64,000 nt of DNA from Gilliamella sp. Pra-s52 (GCF_009795805.1 NZ_WTEY01000002.1:1-64000), one strand, 5' to 3'. Positions 1 to 9,881 are shown, numbered from the stretch's first letter. Notes: generated by a model from the letters alone, not told the origin. Translations and numbers: made by a program.

Positions 1-560
1 ATTGATTAATTAGATAGCAGGAAAAACACATTTGCCAGAAAAAAGAGAAGAGTATCAATTTTTATCAATCTAGGAAGGTGACGGCTGCTTACTTTATAGA
101 CCTTAATGATAAGCTTTGTCTAATTAGGCATCAGAAGCAAACGAGTAAGATATGTTTTCCTGAAAAAACAGAAAAATAAAAACTTCAATAAAATCAATAA
201 CTTTCCTGAACGATTTTTGAGTGATTAAACTTGCGGTTATTAAATTATTACATCTACAACGTTACTGATTTGTTAAGTGTTGAAAACTATCTATACTTGT
301 GTAATTGGTTAATTTTTTATAAATTTGTCGATACAATTTGTATGCTCTGTCATCTTTTTTATGTTTTAATCCTCTTTTATTTTTATTATGGAAAATTTTC
401 TACTTTTTTGCTGTGCTATTTTAGAGGATATTTACAATTATAATTCTAAAATTACCACTTATTTATTACACAATATTAGGAGTTAATTTATGCCCATATG
501 TCATTTTCTATTTATTTCAATTATACTTATCTGTAATTTTTAATAGAATTAAATAAATTT
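1..560. other. Non-coding left end
   Basis: AT-rich stretch with stops in all three forward frames at the very edge and no convincing gene. The only open frame (231-443) encodes a Phe/Tyr/Leu-rich string typical of random AT-rich translation. It holds repeat copy A (175-219), preceded by a small hairpin (TGTTTT at 153-158, AAAACA at 165-170). The final part probably carries the marC promoter, but I cannot fix -35/-10 boxes. Confidence 0.6.
175..219. repeat. Dispersed intergenic repeat, copy A
   Basis: A 45-bp block beginning AATAAAAACTTCAATAAAAT. It matches 40 of 45 positions of copy B (40961-41005) and 36 of 45 of copy C (43704-43748), all in the same orientation and without gaps. A short T-tract/A-tract hairpin lies just to the left. 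All copies are intergenic. Its function is unknown: a non-autonomous mobile repeat, a structured RNA end, or a relic of a larger element. Confidence 0.7.
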
Positions 561-1223
561 ATGTTGGAACTTATACAAACTGTCGGCTTTGGTTTAATTT
601 TGTTTATCCCCCTAACGAATCCTTTAACCACTGTAGTACTTTTATTGGGTCTATCTGGTGATATGACCAATGAAGAGCGTAATTACCAGTCAAAGTTAAC
701 CTGCATTTACGTTTTCATGATTATGGTTGTGTCATTTTATTGCGGACAATTAGTAATGAGTACATTTGGCATATCAATCCCCGGATTACGCATCGCTGGT
801 GGTATGATTGTGGGGATTATTGGTTTTAGAATGTTGTTTCCACAACAGCCATCACATAAAACCCTTGAAGCCGATGCCAAAAAGAAAGAAATTTCAAATA
901 ATATTGCTTTTGTACCACTCGCTATGCCAAGTACTGCAGGACCAGGAACCATAGCAATGATAATTAGTATGTCATCAACAGTAAAAAGTGGCGGTTACGA
1001 TGTTTCAAATTGGGTTGTATATACCGCTTCCATTTTAGTGCCTTTATTATTATGTATTATTCTTTGGTTTTGTATGCGCAGTGCAGGCAGTATAATGCGT
1101 TTTATGGGAAAAAGTGGCATTGAAGCCACTTCAAGAATTATGGGATTTTTATTAGTTTGCGTTGGAACACAGTTTATAATTAATGGTATTAAAGAGCTTA
1201 TATTGAATTTTCCTAATATTTAA
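561..1223 (+). CDS. marC: MarC-family inner membrane protein
   Basis: 220 residues, nearly the length of E. coli MarC (221). Strongly hydrophobic with about six membrane segments. The conserved stretches [11 protein letters not shown] (about residues 72-82), GFRMLFPQQ and [17 protein letters not shown] (about 117-133) are the family signature. MarC proteins sit in the inner membrane. Despite the name, the marC gene was shown not to cause multiple antibiotic resistance, and its substrate is unknown. The gene stands alone on the plus strand, convergent with the leftward block beginning at 1246. Family assignment is secure; the function is not. Confidence 0.92.
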   Translation: MLELIQTVGFGLILFIPLTNPLTTVVLLLGLSGDMTNEERNYQSKLTCIYVFMIMVVSFYCGQLVMSTFGISIPGLRIAGGMIVGIIGFRMLFPQQPSHKTLEADAKKKEISNNIAFVPLAMPSTAGPGTIAMIISMSSTVKSGGYDVSNWVVYTASILVPLLLCIILWFCMRSAGSIMRFMGKSGIEATSRIMGFLLVCVGTQFIINGIKELILNFPNI

Positions 1224-1245
1224 TATTAAAACTAATTTAAAAAAG

Positions 1246-1938
1246 CTAAAGAGTTGGTATGTTTTTTATCATTTCTACTCGCATTAAATAATCATAAAGC
1301 GGAACTAACTGTTTAAACCCTTTAACTAATTTTTGGGGTAAGTCACTATTTAACACATCTTCAATATGATTACTTGTGACCATAACTGCAAGATTTTTTC
1401 TGTTATACCATGTTGCAATTTTTTCATCCTGCTCTTTGATTAAAGGACGTTTATAACTTTCTCCAACAAGTTCAAATGGTTTTTTGACACAACGTGTCAT
1501 GGATAAAAACTTCTTAGTATCGTTAAGAATTTCATCTCGAAAAATATCCATCGTTTGTTTTGATGAACAATAATAGCCAAGTCCATATTGATAGCTGCTT
1601 GGGCTAATTTCAAAAAAATAAGCAGGTGCTTCTTTCCAATCTCTATTAGGTCTTTTAAATGTCAACCATAATCGGCTACGATAAAGTGATTTATCATTTG
1701 AAAAACGGGTATCTCGATGTATACGTGAAATCGTTTTACCAATAGCGGGGCGAGTTTCAAACCACTCGTCAATTTTAAGCATTTCTGGTGCTAATTGTTC
1801 AACTAAAAGCCTAAATGGTTTAACTAAATCGTTATCATAAATAGCACGATGTTCTTCAAACCATGGTTTGCTGTTATTTATCCAAGCATCTTGTAAAAAA
1901 TTAAGTCCCTCTTGCGTAAATCCAGTAAAGTTTGCCAT
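1246..1938 (-). CDS. DUF2461 family protein
   Basis: 230 residues matching the DUF2461 (TIGR02453) family of cytoplasmic proteins of unknown function. Family-like stretches include NFTGFTQEGLNFL at the N-terminus, SRIHRDTRFSNDKSLYRS near residue 75 and YFFEISPSSYQYGLGYY near residue 110. The start at 1938 is supported by AAGGAG six bases upstream. That Shine-Dalgarno sequence lies inside the last codons of kdsB, so the gene is translated from the same message as kdsB. It is the last gene of the leftward comEC-lpxK-ycaR-kdsB run. No catalytic motif is evident and I do not propose an activity. Confidence 0.85.
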   Translation of the reverse strand: MANFTGFTQEGLNFLQDAWINNSKPWFEEHRAIYDNDLVKPFRLLVEQLAPEMLKIDEWFETRPAIGKTISRIHRDTRFSNDKSLYRSRLWLTFKRPNRDWKEAPAYFFEISPSSYQYGLGYYCSSKQTMDIFRDEILNDTKKFLSMTRCVKKPFELVGESYKRPLIKEQDEKIATWYNRKNLAVMVTSNHIEDVLNSDLPQKLVKGFKQLVPLYDYLMRVEMIKNIPTL

Positions 1939-1941
1939 TGC

Positions 1942-2706
1942 TTACTCCTTAAATAACGCTCTGACTTTTTCTAAATCTTCCAAAGTATCAACACCAATCG
2001 CTGGAAATTGTTTTGCCACGGCAACATGGATCTTTTCGCCATACCAAAGCACTCTAAGTTGTTCAAGCATTTCAATTTGCTCAAGTAAAGATGGTGCCCA
2101 ATTAATATACTGACGAATAAAACCAGCACGATAGGCATAAATACCAATATGACGAAGATAAAAATCACCAATGCAGGACTGTTTTAATAGATTGGTCGAT
2201 TTTGCAAATCGATCTCGTTCCCAAGGAATCGTAGCACGAGAAAAATAAAGCGCATAACCATCTTTATCAGTCACAACCTTAACCGCACCAGTATTAAATG
2301 CCTCTTCAACAGAGTCAATTGGTACGGCCAACGTTGCCATTCCTGTTTTATATTGCACTAAATTTTCAGCCACTTGGTTAATAATAACAGGCGGAATTAA
2401 GGGTTCATCGCCCTGTACATTGACAATAATTTCATCATCTGCAAATTGATAAGCATTAATAACTTCTGCCAACCTTTCAGTGCCTGAATTATGCTTATCA
2501 CTTGTAAGAATGACTTCTCCGCCATGCGTTTTGACCACATCAAAAACTTGCTGATGATCGGTTGCAATGATCACTCGATTGGCTAAGGATTTTTGAGCTT
2601 GCTCCATTACACGCACAATCATAGGTTTTCCATGAATGTCCGCTAGTGGCTTAGCTGGTAAACGGCTTGAACCATATCTAGCAGGAATAATAACCGAAAA
2701 ATTCAT
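1942..2706 (-). CDS. kdsB: 3-deoxy-manno-octulosonate cytidylyltransferase (CMP-KDO synthetase)
   Basis: 254 residues, close to the usual length of about 248. KdsB activates Kdo with CTP to CMP-Kdo, the sugar donor for the inner core of lipopolysaccharide, in the cytoplasm. The N-terminus [20 protein letters not shown] is the nucleotide-binding signature. [10 protein letters not shown] (about residues 95-104) carries the metal-binding Asp, and [12 protein letters not shown] is also conserved. It lies downstream of ycaR and lpxK, as in E. coli, so this is an LPS assembly block. Confidence 0.97.
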   Translation of the reverse strand: MNFSVIIPARYGSSRLPAKPLADIHGKPMIVRVMEQAQKSLANRVIIATDHQQVFDVVKTHGGEVILTSDKHNSGTERLAEVINAYQFADDEIIVNVQGDEPLIPPVIINQVAENLVQYKTGMATLAVPIDSVEEAFNTGAVKVVTDKDGYALYFSRATIPWERDRFAKSTNLLKQSCIGDFYLRHIGIYAYRAGFIRQYINWAPSLLEQIEMLEQLRVLWYGEKIHVAVAKQFPAIGVDTLEDLEKVRALFKE

Positions 2707-2724
2707 AACTAATATCCTATCTTT

Positions 2725-2910
2725 TTATTCTGGAATAGATACTGGTTTATTAAGTGGCTTTGCTTCACATTCAAGCAAAACAGGAATATTATCTTTTACT
2801 GTATAAACTAAGTTATCAGCTGAACAAATTAGTTGCTGATTGTTGGCATCGTACTGTAGTTGCCCATGGCATTTTGGACAAGCAAGTGCACTCAAAAGGA
2901 TTTCTTTCAT
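2725..2910 (-). CDS. ycaR: YcaR/Trm112-family small zinc-ribbon-like protein
   Basis: 61 residues. The N-terminal motif LLSALACPKCHGQLQYD contains the CPxC pair typical of YcaR (UPF0434/Trm112-like), and a second cysteine (LICSAD) follows near residue 29. The E. coli protein is about 60 residues and is encoded between lpxK and kdsB, as here. It starts four bases after the lpxK stop, which implies translational coupling. The role in proteobacteria is unclear. Trm112 proteins elsewhere activate methyltransferases, but nothing here shows such a partner. Confidence 0.92.
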   Translation of the reverse strand: MKEILLSALACPKCHGQLQYDANNQQLICSADNLVYTVKDNIPVLLECEAKPLNKPVSIPE

Positions 2911-2913
2911 ATT

Positions 2914-3921
2914 TTACTCTCTTTGGGAATTTATTTTATCTAATAAAGAACAGATCTGCTCAATTGCTTGCACGGGTATTACCGCATCAACAGGAAGATA
3001 CCACCAATTTGGTTGAGCAAATTGTCTGCACTTAACCGCATCTTTTTCAGTCATTAAAAGAGTTTGGTCACAATTTGCAATATCGTTTAACAATGACAAC
3101 GTAAATTTTTGATGATCAGCAAAAGGAACGGTTTTAATCACATTCGTTTGCATTTTAATCAACATATCAAAAAAACGGTTGGGATTACTAATGCCTGCAA
3201 TAGCGCAAATACTTTGTAATGAAGATAATGGTTTTCTTTCTTGAGTAAGCAAATTTACTGCGTATCGCGGTGCTAATTGCATGGTATAGGCTTTATTCGG
3301 GTACTGTTGAGCTAGGTCATTTACACTATCACCATTTATAATAATCAAATCAACCGATTTTAATCGACTTTCTCGCTCTCGCATTGGCCCCGCTGGCATC
3401 CACCATCCATTACCAAATAAACGTTTTCCATCAACAACTACCACCTCAATATCACGCGATAATGCATAATGTTGCAAACCATCATCAGTCAAAATAACAT
3501 CTAATTGATATCGCTTTAATAGCGCTTGAACAGCTTCAGAACGATGCGGAGATACCGCAACAGGCACATTAGTACGTTGATAAATCAGCACAGGCTCATC
3601 ACCGGCTTGTTCGGTTGTTGTTGTTTTATCTAAAATAAGAGGATAACTGTCAGCATTACCGCCATAGCCACGAGAAACAACGCCAACTTGTAACCCTTTT
3701 TGTTTTAGTGATTCAATTAAACCAACAACTAATGGTGTTTTACCATTACCACCAACAGATAAATTGCCAATAATAATGATAGGCACGGGTGAACGCCAAG
3801 CTTTTAAAATTCCAACTTGATATAAAGAGCGACGAACAAAAGCAATCAAACCATATAATAAAGAAAATGGTATGAGTAACCAAAATAAACGATTTTTACC
3901 ATACCATAGTTTTTCAATCAT
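2914..3921 (-). CDS. lpxK: Tetraacyldisaccharide 4'-kinase
   Basis: 335 residues, normal for LpxK. It phosphorylates the 4' position of the lipid A disaccharide at the inner face of the cytoplasmic membrane. An N-terminal membrane anchor (LLIPFSLLYGLIAFV) is followed by the P-loop IGNLSVGGNGKTPLV (about residues 51-65) and the DDGLQHY motif (about 149-155). In many enterobacteria msbA lies directly upstream of lpxK; here comEC precedes it across about 100 bp and msbA is absent. Confidence 0.96.
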   Translation of the reverse strand: MIEKLWYGKNRLFWLLIPFSLLYGLIAFVRRSLYQVGILKAWRSPVPIIIIGNLSVGGNGKTPLVVGLIESLKQKGLQVGVVSRGYGGNADSYPLILDKTTTTEQAGDEPVLIYQRTNVPVAVSPHRSEAVQALLKRYQLDVILTDDGLQHYALSRDIEVVVVDGKRLFGNGWWMPAGPMRERESRLKSVDLIIINGDSVNDLAQQYPNKAYTMQLAPRYAVNLLTQERKPLSSLQSICAIAGISNPNRFFDMLIKMQTNVIKTVPFADHQKFTLSLLNDIANCDQTLLMTEKDAVKCRQFAQPNWWYLPVDAVIPVQAIEQICSLLDKINSQRE

Positions 3922-4021
3922 AACTTTAACATCACTCGATTAAATTTAGTAAAATTGCGTATATCTTAATGTTGATATCACAATTATAAAAATAGCAACT
4001 TATAACCAAAGTTAGCTTATT

Positions 4022-6331
4022 TTACTCATAAATTGGAAAACTACCAAACCAATCATGATACCATCTAGGTTTAATTTCACCTCGCATAGTTTTTAGCTGC
4101 CAAGTTTGTTTATCAAAAAATAGACTTATTTGCCCTGTTTTAGCCGTAACATAGCTATCTAGTTGTAAATCTTGATACTTCCTTATTACTTTAGAGGAAG
4201 GTAGTTTCCAAGGATTATACCGAGAAGTAGAAACTAATAACTTTACTGGTTTAACATGATTTAAAAATGGATAACTTGATGAAGTATTACTACCATGATG
4301 TGGCGCTTGTAAAATAGTCGAAGTTAGCTGGTTTTGGTATTTAGTCACTAATTGATACTCTTGATTACGCTCTAAATCACCCGTTAATAATACAGAAAAC
4401 CGCCCATCACTAATTTGCACTACACAAGAGTCTTCATTTTGAGCATAATCAACTAATTTATTAGGCCATAACACACTAAACGTTAGTTCGTTCCAAATAA
4501 AATGATTGCCAGCTAAGCATTGATAGTCATTATTAAAACTAGAAGAAGAGCTCATTAACCATGCTTTAGGATAAACATATTGTAACATATCCAAACCACC
4601 AACATGATCATTGTGTTGATGGCTAATAATAATGCCTTGTACATTCAAATTATGCCATTGTAAAAAAGGAATGATGATTCTTTCTACCGCTGAACTTTTT
4701 TCCCATTTTGCGCCAGTATCATACAAAATTGCTGACTTTCCATCATGAATAACAATCGCCAATCCATGGCCAACATCTAGCATATCTAACCGCCAGCGAT
4801 AATGTGGCTGTTTAAAAATAGGCGTAATTAATAACATAAAAATAACAGCTAAAGTAACGCTAAAACGGCGCCAAGATCCTGTGCGTATGATAATGACAGT
4901 AAGCCAACCAACAAAACTTAACAAATAAAAATTTGCAGGAATTTTAAGCCATAGAAAATTGAACCAATTTAAACTAAAAAATAACCACTCTAATGATTTA
5001 TCAGCAATTGACCAACACCATAATGCGATATAAAAACAGTCCATAAGGCTAAATATCAACGCAAATAAAACAGCAGGAAAAGTACATAACGAAATAATAG
5101 GAATCGCAATTAAATTCGTTAAAATAGAAACGCCACTAACTCCCTGAAAAACAAAACATTGAATAGGAAGCAATAACATAGTTAAACCCAATTGCAAATG
5201 TAATAATCTAACCATATACCAACGCTTTTTATATTTTATTTCTTGAGGTATTGGTAACCATTCAAATAAAAAAATTAAGCTAATTACGGCATAACAAGAT
5301 AACCAAAAACTTTCAGACAAAATCATCAATGGATCAAATAACAATAGTAATGCAATAATTCGGTTAACCTTTTGCCATGCACTAATTTGATTTTTTTTAT
5401 AACACAAATAAATCCAGATAGATAAGGCCAATATAGCTCGCAAAGTGGGGGGATTAAATCCTGTCAACCAAGCGTAAAAAAATGCAGATAACCAACCTAT
5501 TACAATAGGCACAAAAAAATGGATGAAACGCTTTGGAATAAAAAACAGAACAATCTTAACCAAAAGACGACTAAGACCAAAAACGACTAAAATATGCATA
5601 CCCGATATTGCCATTAAATGAGCAATCCCGGTTTGCATCATTACCATACGATGAGATTCATCTAGCTGAGAACGATCACCAAAAGTAAGAGCAAGCAAGA
5701 TGTCTCGATAATCAAATAAATCGATGTAAGGAAGTGCCAAATCAACAATTAATTGTTTTAAATTAGATTTGTCGTCTAACAATTTTGCATCAACTAATTT
5801 TGCTGATAATAAACTTCGGTTTGCTATTGAAAAGCGCTGGCTATCAAATCCCCCCTCATTAAGATAGCTATGCATAACTTTTGTCTTTAATGTTAATTGC
5901 CAAGTTTGCCCTGATTTTGGTGCTATAGGATTATCCCAATAAACCGAAATGGGAATATTATTAGAAAGTGTAAAACCTGAAATAGAAAAAATAGAAAATG
6001 ACAAATAATAAGGAGATATTGCAGTTGTTTTTTGACGGGTATTAATGTCTACAACTTTTGCTTTAACAACTAACGTTTTATCAATATAAGGTGAAATATT
6101 GGTTAAATATTGCTTAGAATAAGCAATAGACCATAAAAAACCTAAGCCAAATACGATAATAATAGATAAATACCAGCAAAATTTAACCAGAACAAACAAT
6201 ACCAAAACAAGCAGAATAATAGCAATAAAATACCACTGAAGATCAGACAATAAATGTGGTAAAAACAGTAGTGGTAAGCAACTCAATGAAAACATGGTAG
6301 CTAATAAATCAAGAGAATAAGATTGTCGCAT
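4022..6331 (-). CDS. comEC: ComEC/Rec2-family DNA internalisation protein (YcaI)
   Basis: 769 residues, close to E. coli YcaI. An N-terminal membrane region is followed by the Competence domain, with the marker GIAHLMAISGMHILVVFGLS near residues 230-250 and many hydrophobic helices. The C-terminal metallo-beta-lactamase-like domain has MLDVGHGLAIVI (about 515) and the metal motif SHQHNDHVGGLD (about 569-580). ComEC forms the inner-membrane channel for single-stranded DNA during natural transformation, and the C-terminal domain is a candidate nuclease. Its intact length suggests a working gene, though no other competence gene lies in the window. Confidence 0.93.
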   Translation of the reverse strand: MRQSYSLDLLATMFSLSCLPLLFLPHLLSDLQWYFIAIILLVLVLFVLVKFCWYLSIIIVFGLGFLWSIAYSKQYLTNISPYIDKTLVVKAKVVDINTRQKTTAISPYYLSFSIFSISGFTLSNNIPISVYWDNPIAPKSGQTWQLTLKTKVMHSYLNEGGFDSQRFSIANRSLLSAKLVDAKLLDDKSNLKQLIVDLALPYIDLFDYRDILLALTFGDRSQLDESHRMVMMQTGIAHLMAISGMHILVVFGLSRLLVKIVLFFIPKRFIHFFVPIVIGWLSAFFYAWLTGFNPPTLRAILALSIWIYLCYKKNQISAWQKVNRIIALLLLFDPLMILSESFWLSCYAVISLIFLFEWLPIPQEIKYKKRWYMVRLLHLQLGLTMLLLPIQCFVFQGVSGVSILTNLIAIPIISLCTFPAVLFALIFSLMDCFYIALWCWSIADKSLEWLFFSLNWFNFLWLKIPANFYLLSFVGWLTVIIIRTGSWRRFSVTLAVIFMLLITPIFKQPHYRWRLDMLDVGHGLAIVIHDGKSAILYDTGAKWEKSSAVERIIIPFLQWHNLNVQGIIISHQHNDHVGGLDMLQYVYPKAWLMSSSSSFNNDYQCLAGNHFIWNELTFSVLWPNKLVDYAQNEDSCVVQISDGRFSVLLTGDLERNQEYQLVTKYQNQLTSTILQAPHHGSNTSSSYPFLNHVKPVKLLVSTSRYNPWKLPSSKVIRKYQDLQLDSYVTAKTGQISLFFDKQTWQLKTMRGEIKPRWYHDWFGSFPIYE

Positions 6332-6761
6332 TAAAAGTTGTCATATTTATTTTATATAAATAATCAGCTTATCACTTGATATCGTAAAAAAAGAATTGTG
6401 TTTGAAATTTTAGATCTAGCTTCCAATTTTATTATTAATCTAGAAAAAATTTATTAAAACTATTCATAGCATTTTAAATTTTGGAAAAATAAGAAAGTAC
6501 GGAGATCTGGACCTCACAAAAAAACGTATAGAAGTCGGCTATATGATACAAACACCATATTTCTTGTCTGTGATGAGGCGTTAATTCTATTTTTTATGTA
6601 TATTCATTACAGTAGTTTCTCAAATTACTGTAAATAAAGCGGGAAATTCCTACAATTTGCGTGTTTAATCAAAAATAACCAATAATCTATATTTTATAAT
6701 CGATTAAACACGTCAATTAATGGTTTATGGTTTACTTATTAATAAAAGTTATCAGCATTAT
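6332..6761. other. Gap with two perfect inverted repeats
   Basis: 430 bp without a gene between comEC and the PTS gene. It contains TTACAGTA (6607-6614) facing TACTGTAA (6626-6633), an 8-bp perfect stem with an 11-base loop. It also contains CGTGTTTAATC (6660-6670) facing GATTAAACACG (6702-6712), an 11-bp perfect stem with a 31-base loop. They lie just after the PTS stop codon and may form its transcript end, but neither has a clear U-tract. The upstream comEC promoter must also lie here. Confidence 0.5.
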
Positions 6762-8339
6762 TTATTTCAATAGTATACTCATTTCTTCTCTAACTTGAGG
6801 CACAGTTAAGCCAACAATAATTTGTAATGATTGTCCCTTGTATACAACATTTATTGCTCCATAACTTTGAAAATAAGCCACTTCCTGAACTAATTCTGGA
6901 TTACTTACTTCAATACGTAAACGAGTTGCACAGTTAGTTAATTGTCTAATATTTTCTTTACCACCTAATCCTTCAATAAAGGCAATTGCTTGTTGAATTA
7001 TCAAATCGTTAGTTTCAAATTCAGTATCAGATTGATTTGGCGATTTATTCTTTTTACTATTTTTGTAATCTGATTTAGTAAATAGTTTAATATTAGTATC
7101 TGAACGGCCAGGAGTCATAAGATTGAATTTAAGGATTAAGAATTTAAACACAAAAAAGTAAATTGCTGTAAAAGTTAAACCAACAGTAACTTGAATAACA
7201 TACGCCATCCAATGATTTTCCCCAAGAGGTAACCAGTTTTGGAAAATAAAATCTATAATACCTGAGTAAAAATTTCCTGATACACCAAGCATATACATAA
7301 TTGCAGCCATTGACGCTGCTAAAAAAGCATGAACAACAAATAACATAGGTGCAATAAAAAGGAATGTAAATTCAATGGGCTCTGTTATCCCAGTCAGAAC
7401 TGCGGTAACTGTTGCACCAATTAATAGTCCCAATACCATTTTTTTATTTTCCGGTTTTGCTGTTGCATAAATAGCCATTGAAATACCTGAGCAACCAAAT
7501 ACCTTCCCCATACCAATTAACATAAAACCACCCTGAGGAAATAATTCAGTTAATGATTTTGTGCTGTTAGCAAATTCAGAAATATGAGAAATCCAATAAT
7601 TGACTGTACCGCCATCGGTAACAATTGGACCAAAATAGATTGGACCATAAACAAAATGATGTAATCCTGTAGGAATTAAAATGCGCTCTAAAAAAGTAAA
7701 TAGCCATACACCGAATGCACCAGAATTTAAAATGAAAATTTGCAGACTTTGAATACCATTTTGAATAGGAGGCCAAACCAATACCGTCAATACAGCTAGT
7801 ACCAACATTAAAGGAAAACAGATAATAACGATTAATGGAGTGCCTGTAAATACATTTGCCCATTCAGGTAAACGTAAATCAAAATAACGGTTATGAATCC
7901 AAACAGTAAAAGCTGCTGTCATAATTGAACCAACAATTGAAGTATCTAATGTTAATACACCACTAATTTCAATTAATCCTGTTTGCCCTACTTGATAGTT
8001 TATACCTAACTGTTCACTCCAGATATCAAGTATTCCTGCTATAAAATAGTTAAATGTTAAATAAGAGATAAAAGCGGCTAATACAGCTCGGCCTGATGCC
8101 TTTTTTGCTAATGCAATTGGCAAACCTAAAGCAAACAACATTGGCATATTTTGAAACAAAACTAGGGATGCTTTTTGAAATACACTGACAATTTTAACAT
8201 AAGTGGATCCTTCTACAGCAAACGGAAACAAATTAGGATTAAGTAAAACGACAGTCAATCCCAATAAGATACCAGCAACGGGAAAGAGTAATACAGGAAC
8301 AAACATTGCTGCTCCAAAGCGTTGAATTGTATTTCTCAT
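6762..8339 (-). CDS. PTS alpha-glucoside-type permease, IICB
   Basis: 525 residues combining a membrane IIC domain (about 1-400) and a C-terminal IIB domain. The IIC part has ten or so hydrophobic segments and the glucose-family GITEPIEFTFLFIAP motif. IIB carries NCATRLR with the phosphorylated Cys near residue 470. Length and layout match MalX/GlvC/AglA-type transporters. No IIA domain is present, so it should depend on the general glucose IIA (Crr). It lies downstream of a 6-phospho-alpha-glucosidase gene, so the pair should import and cleave maltose, sucrose isomers or related alpha-glucosides. The exact substrate is not determinable. Confidence 0.9.
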   Translation of the reverse strand: MRNTIQRFGAAMFVPVLLFPVAGILLGLTVVLLNPNLFPFAVEGSTYVKIVSVFQKASLVLFQNMPMLFALGLPIALAKKASGRAVLAAFISYLTFNYFIAGILDIWSEQLGINYQVGQTGLIEISGVLTLDTSIVGSIMTAAFTVWIHNRYFDLRLPEWANVFTGTPLIVIICFPLMLVLAVLTVLVWPPIQNGIQSLQIFILNSGAFGVWLFTFLERILIPTGLHHFVYGPIYFGPIVTDGGTVNYWISHISEFANSTKSLTELFPQGGFMLIGMGKVFGCSGISMAIYATAKPENKKMVLGLLIGATVTAVLTGITEPIEFTFLFIAPMLFVVHAFLAASMAAIMYMLGVSGNFYSGIIDFIFQNWLPLGENHWMAYVIQVTVGLTFTAIYFFVFKFLILKFNLMTPGRSDTNIKLFTKSDYKNSKKNKSPNQSDTEFETNDLIIQQAIAFIEGLGGKENIRQLTNCATRLRIEVSNPELVQEVAYFQSYGAINVVYKGQSLQIIVGLTVPQVREEMSILLK

Positions 8340-8401
8340 AACATTAACCTTTTATTAATATAATGATTTTGTTATTCTTAAATATTTCTGTACATGTTTG
8401 T

Positions 8402-8446
8402 GAATAACACTAAACGTTTGCATTTACTCAAACGCTAGCATTATTC
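8402..8446. promoter_or_regulatory. Long imperfect palindrome between GH4 and PTS genes
   Basis: Nested complementary arms GAATAA/TTATTC, CTA/TAG and CGTTTG/CAAACG fold into one interrupted hairpin in the 123-bp gap between the GH4 stop and the PTS start. There is no U-tract. An mRNA-processing or stability hairpin that sets the glucosidase:permease ratio is the simplest reading; a regulator site is the alternative. Confidence 0.4.
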
Positions 8447-8462
8447 GTTTTAAACAAAATAA

Positions 8463-9791
8463 TTATTTAAAAAACTGAGGTAAATAGTCTTTATTTTCGT
8501 TTAAGATTTCTTCAACCATTACTTTTGCTTTTGGAACGTTAACAACAGTTCTATTTAACGTTAAGGCATTGATTAATTTTTGTTTAGAACCTTCATACCA
8601 GGCATCAACGACTAATTTTTCATAACCTAATTGGATTTCTATCATCGCTTTTTGGAATGTCGGAATCTTACCAATAGCAAATGCTTTAGGGCCATCAGAA
8701 GTTAACATACAAGGCACTTCAACCATTGCATCATCTTGTATGTTACTAATAATGCCTTTGTTTGGAACAATCACAAGATAGATATCGCCTTTGTTATAAG
8801 CTAGTGATGCAGCAACACGAATCATATAACGACCATGAATATCATCATGAAGCTGTTCACCAACAATAGAATTTTTTTCAATAATACGTTTACACATTTC
8901 AAATACTTGTTTTTCACGCCCATTGATAACTTGTCGCGCACGCGTATTATTAATATCTTCTTTACTCACCATTTTTTCTGGATATAAATAGTATTGTAAA
9001 TAAGTATTTGGCAAAAATTCAGGGTTATCTCTTAACATCGTTTCCATATTTTTAAACGTTGCTTGCCAAGAAGGATCATTAGCAATAATTGAGTCAACCG
9101 CTTTAATACCCTCTTTTAAAATAATATCTTTAATACGTTGAGTTAAATCCTCGCCTTGTTTATTTTTAATTTTAGTAAACCAACCATAATGATTTAAACC
9201 AAAGTATTCCGGTACAAAATCCCAAATTTCACAACCAAGCAATTTGGCGTAGCTCACCATGATTGCTGCAGGCATATCACAAATATTTAAAATTCGATTA
9301 TCATTAGGAAATTCCCGGTTTAAGGCATCTGCAACAATCGCAGCTGGGTTAGTATAGTTTAAGATCCAAGCATCTTTTTTATATGAACGAATTTCATGAA
9401 CAAGATCGATCATATCGCCTATGGAACGTAAACCGTAAGCCATTCCACCTGCACCACATGTTTCTTGACCTACACATTGGTGAGATAAGGGAATTTGTTC
9501 ATCACGCTCACGCATTTTTAAACCACCCGTACGAATTTGCATAAAAAAGAAATCAGAGTTTTCAAAAGCAACTTTTCTATCTGTTGTATAGATGAACTCT
9601 TCAATTTCAGGATAAAGTTCTTTAAACATAATTTCAGTTGCTTTGGCATTTAGCTCCTGACGGGCTGCATCAATATCATAAAAAACAACTCGTTTTAACG
9701 GAAAATTTTGTTTTTCTGTAACAAGACTTCTCATAATACCTAATGTATAAGTACTACCTGCACCAACAACTGTTAAATTAATCTTTTTCAT
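8463..9791 (-). CDS. Glycoside hydrolase family 4, 6-phospho-alpha-glucosidase
   Basis: 442 residues. GH4 enzymes use NAD+ and a divalent metal to cleave 6-phosphoglucosides by a redox-elimination route in the cytoplasm. The N-terminus INLTVVGAGSTYT is the NAD-binding loop. NICDMP (Cys 171) is the metal site, and the CDMP form marks alpha-specific enzymes (GlvA/MalH/AglB) rather than the beta-specific ones. GLNHYGW near residue 200 supplies the conserved His. I chose the ATG at 9791 because AGGAA lies seven bases before it; an upstream in-frame TTG (9806) is less likely. Probably co-transcribed with the PTS gene downstream. Confidence 0.92.
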   Translation of the reverse strand: MKKINLTVVGAGSTYTLGIMRSLVTEKQNFPLKRVVFYDIDAARQELNAKATEIMFKELYPEIEEFIYTTDRKVAFENSDFFFMQIRTGGLKMRERDEQIPLSHQCVGQETCGAGGMAYGLRSIGDMIDLVHEIRSYKKDAWILNYTNPAAIVADALNREFPNDNRILNICDMPAAIMVSYAKLLGCEIWDFVPEYFGLNHYGWFTKIKNKQGEDLTQRIKDIILKEGIKAVDSIIANDPSWQATFKNMETMLRDNPEFLPNTYLQYYLYPEKMVSKEDINNTRARQVINGREKQVFEMCKRIIEKNSIVGEQLHDDIHGRYMIRVAASLAYNKGDIYLVIVPNKGIISNIQDDAMVEVPCMLTSDGPKAFAIGKIPTFQKAMIEIQLGYEKLVVDAWYEGSKQKLINALTLNRTVVNVPKAKVMVEEILNENKDYLPQFFK

Positions 9792-9843
9792 AACCAATTT
9801 CCTCAACTATATTTGTGAATAAAAAACACACCAATATGTTATC

Positions 9844-9872
9844 AATAAGTATTAAATTAAATAATACTTATT
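9844..9872. promoter_or_regulatory. Perfect 11-bp palindrome, candidate GntR operator
   Basis: AATAAGTATTA (9844-9854) and its exact complement TAATACTTATT (9862-9872) are separated by seven bases. The site lies between the CRP-type site and the GH4 start, about 50 bp upstream of the ATG. This is where a repressor would act, and the divergent gntR gene begins at 10042. Assignment to that regulator is inferred from position only. Confidence 0.55.
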
Positions 9873-9881
9873 AAATACAAA

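Noticed and set aside
231..443. 70-residue open frame at the left end
   Set aside because: Composition is dominated by Phe, Tyr and Leu, there is no ribosome site, and nothing resembles a known protein; expected by chance in AT-rich DNA.
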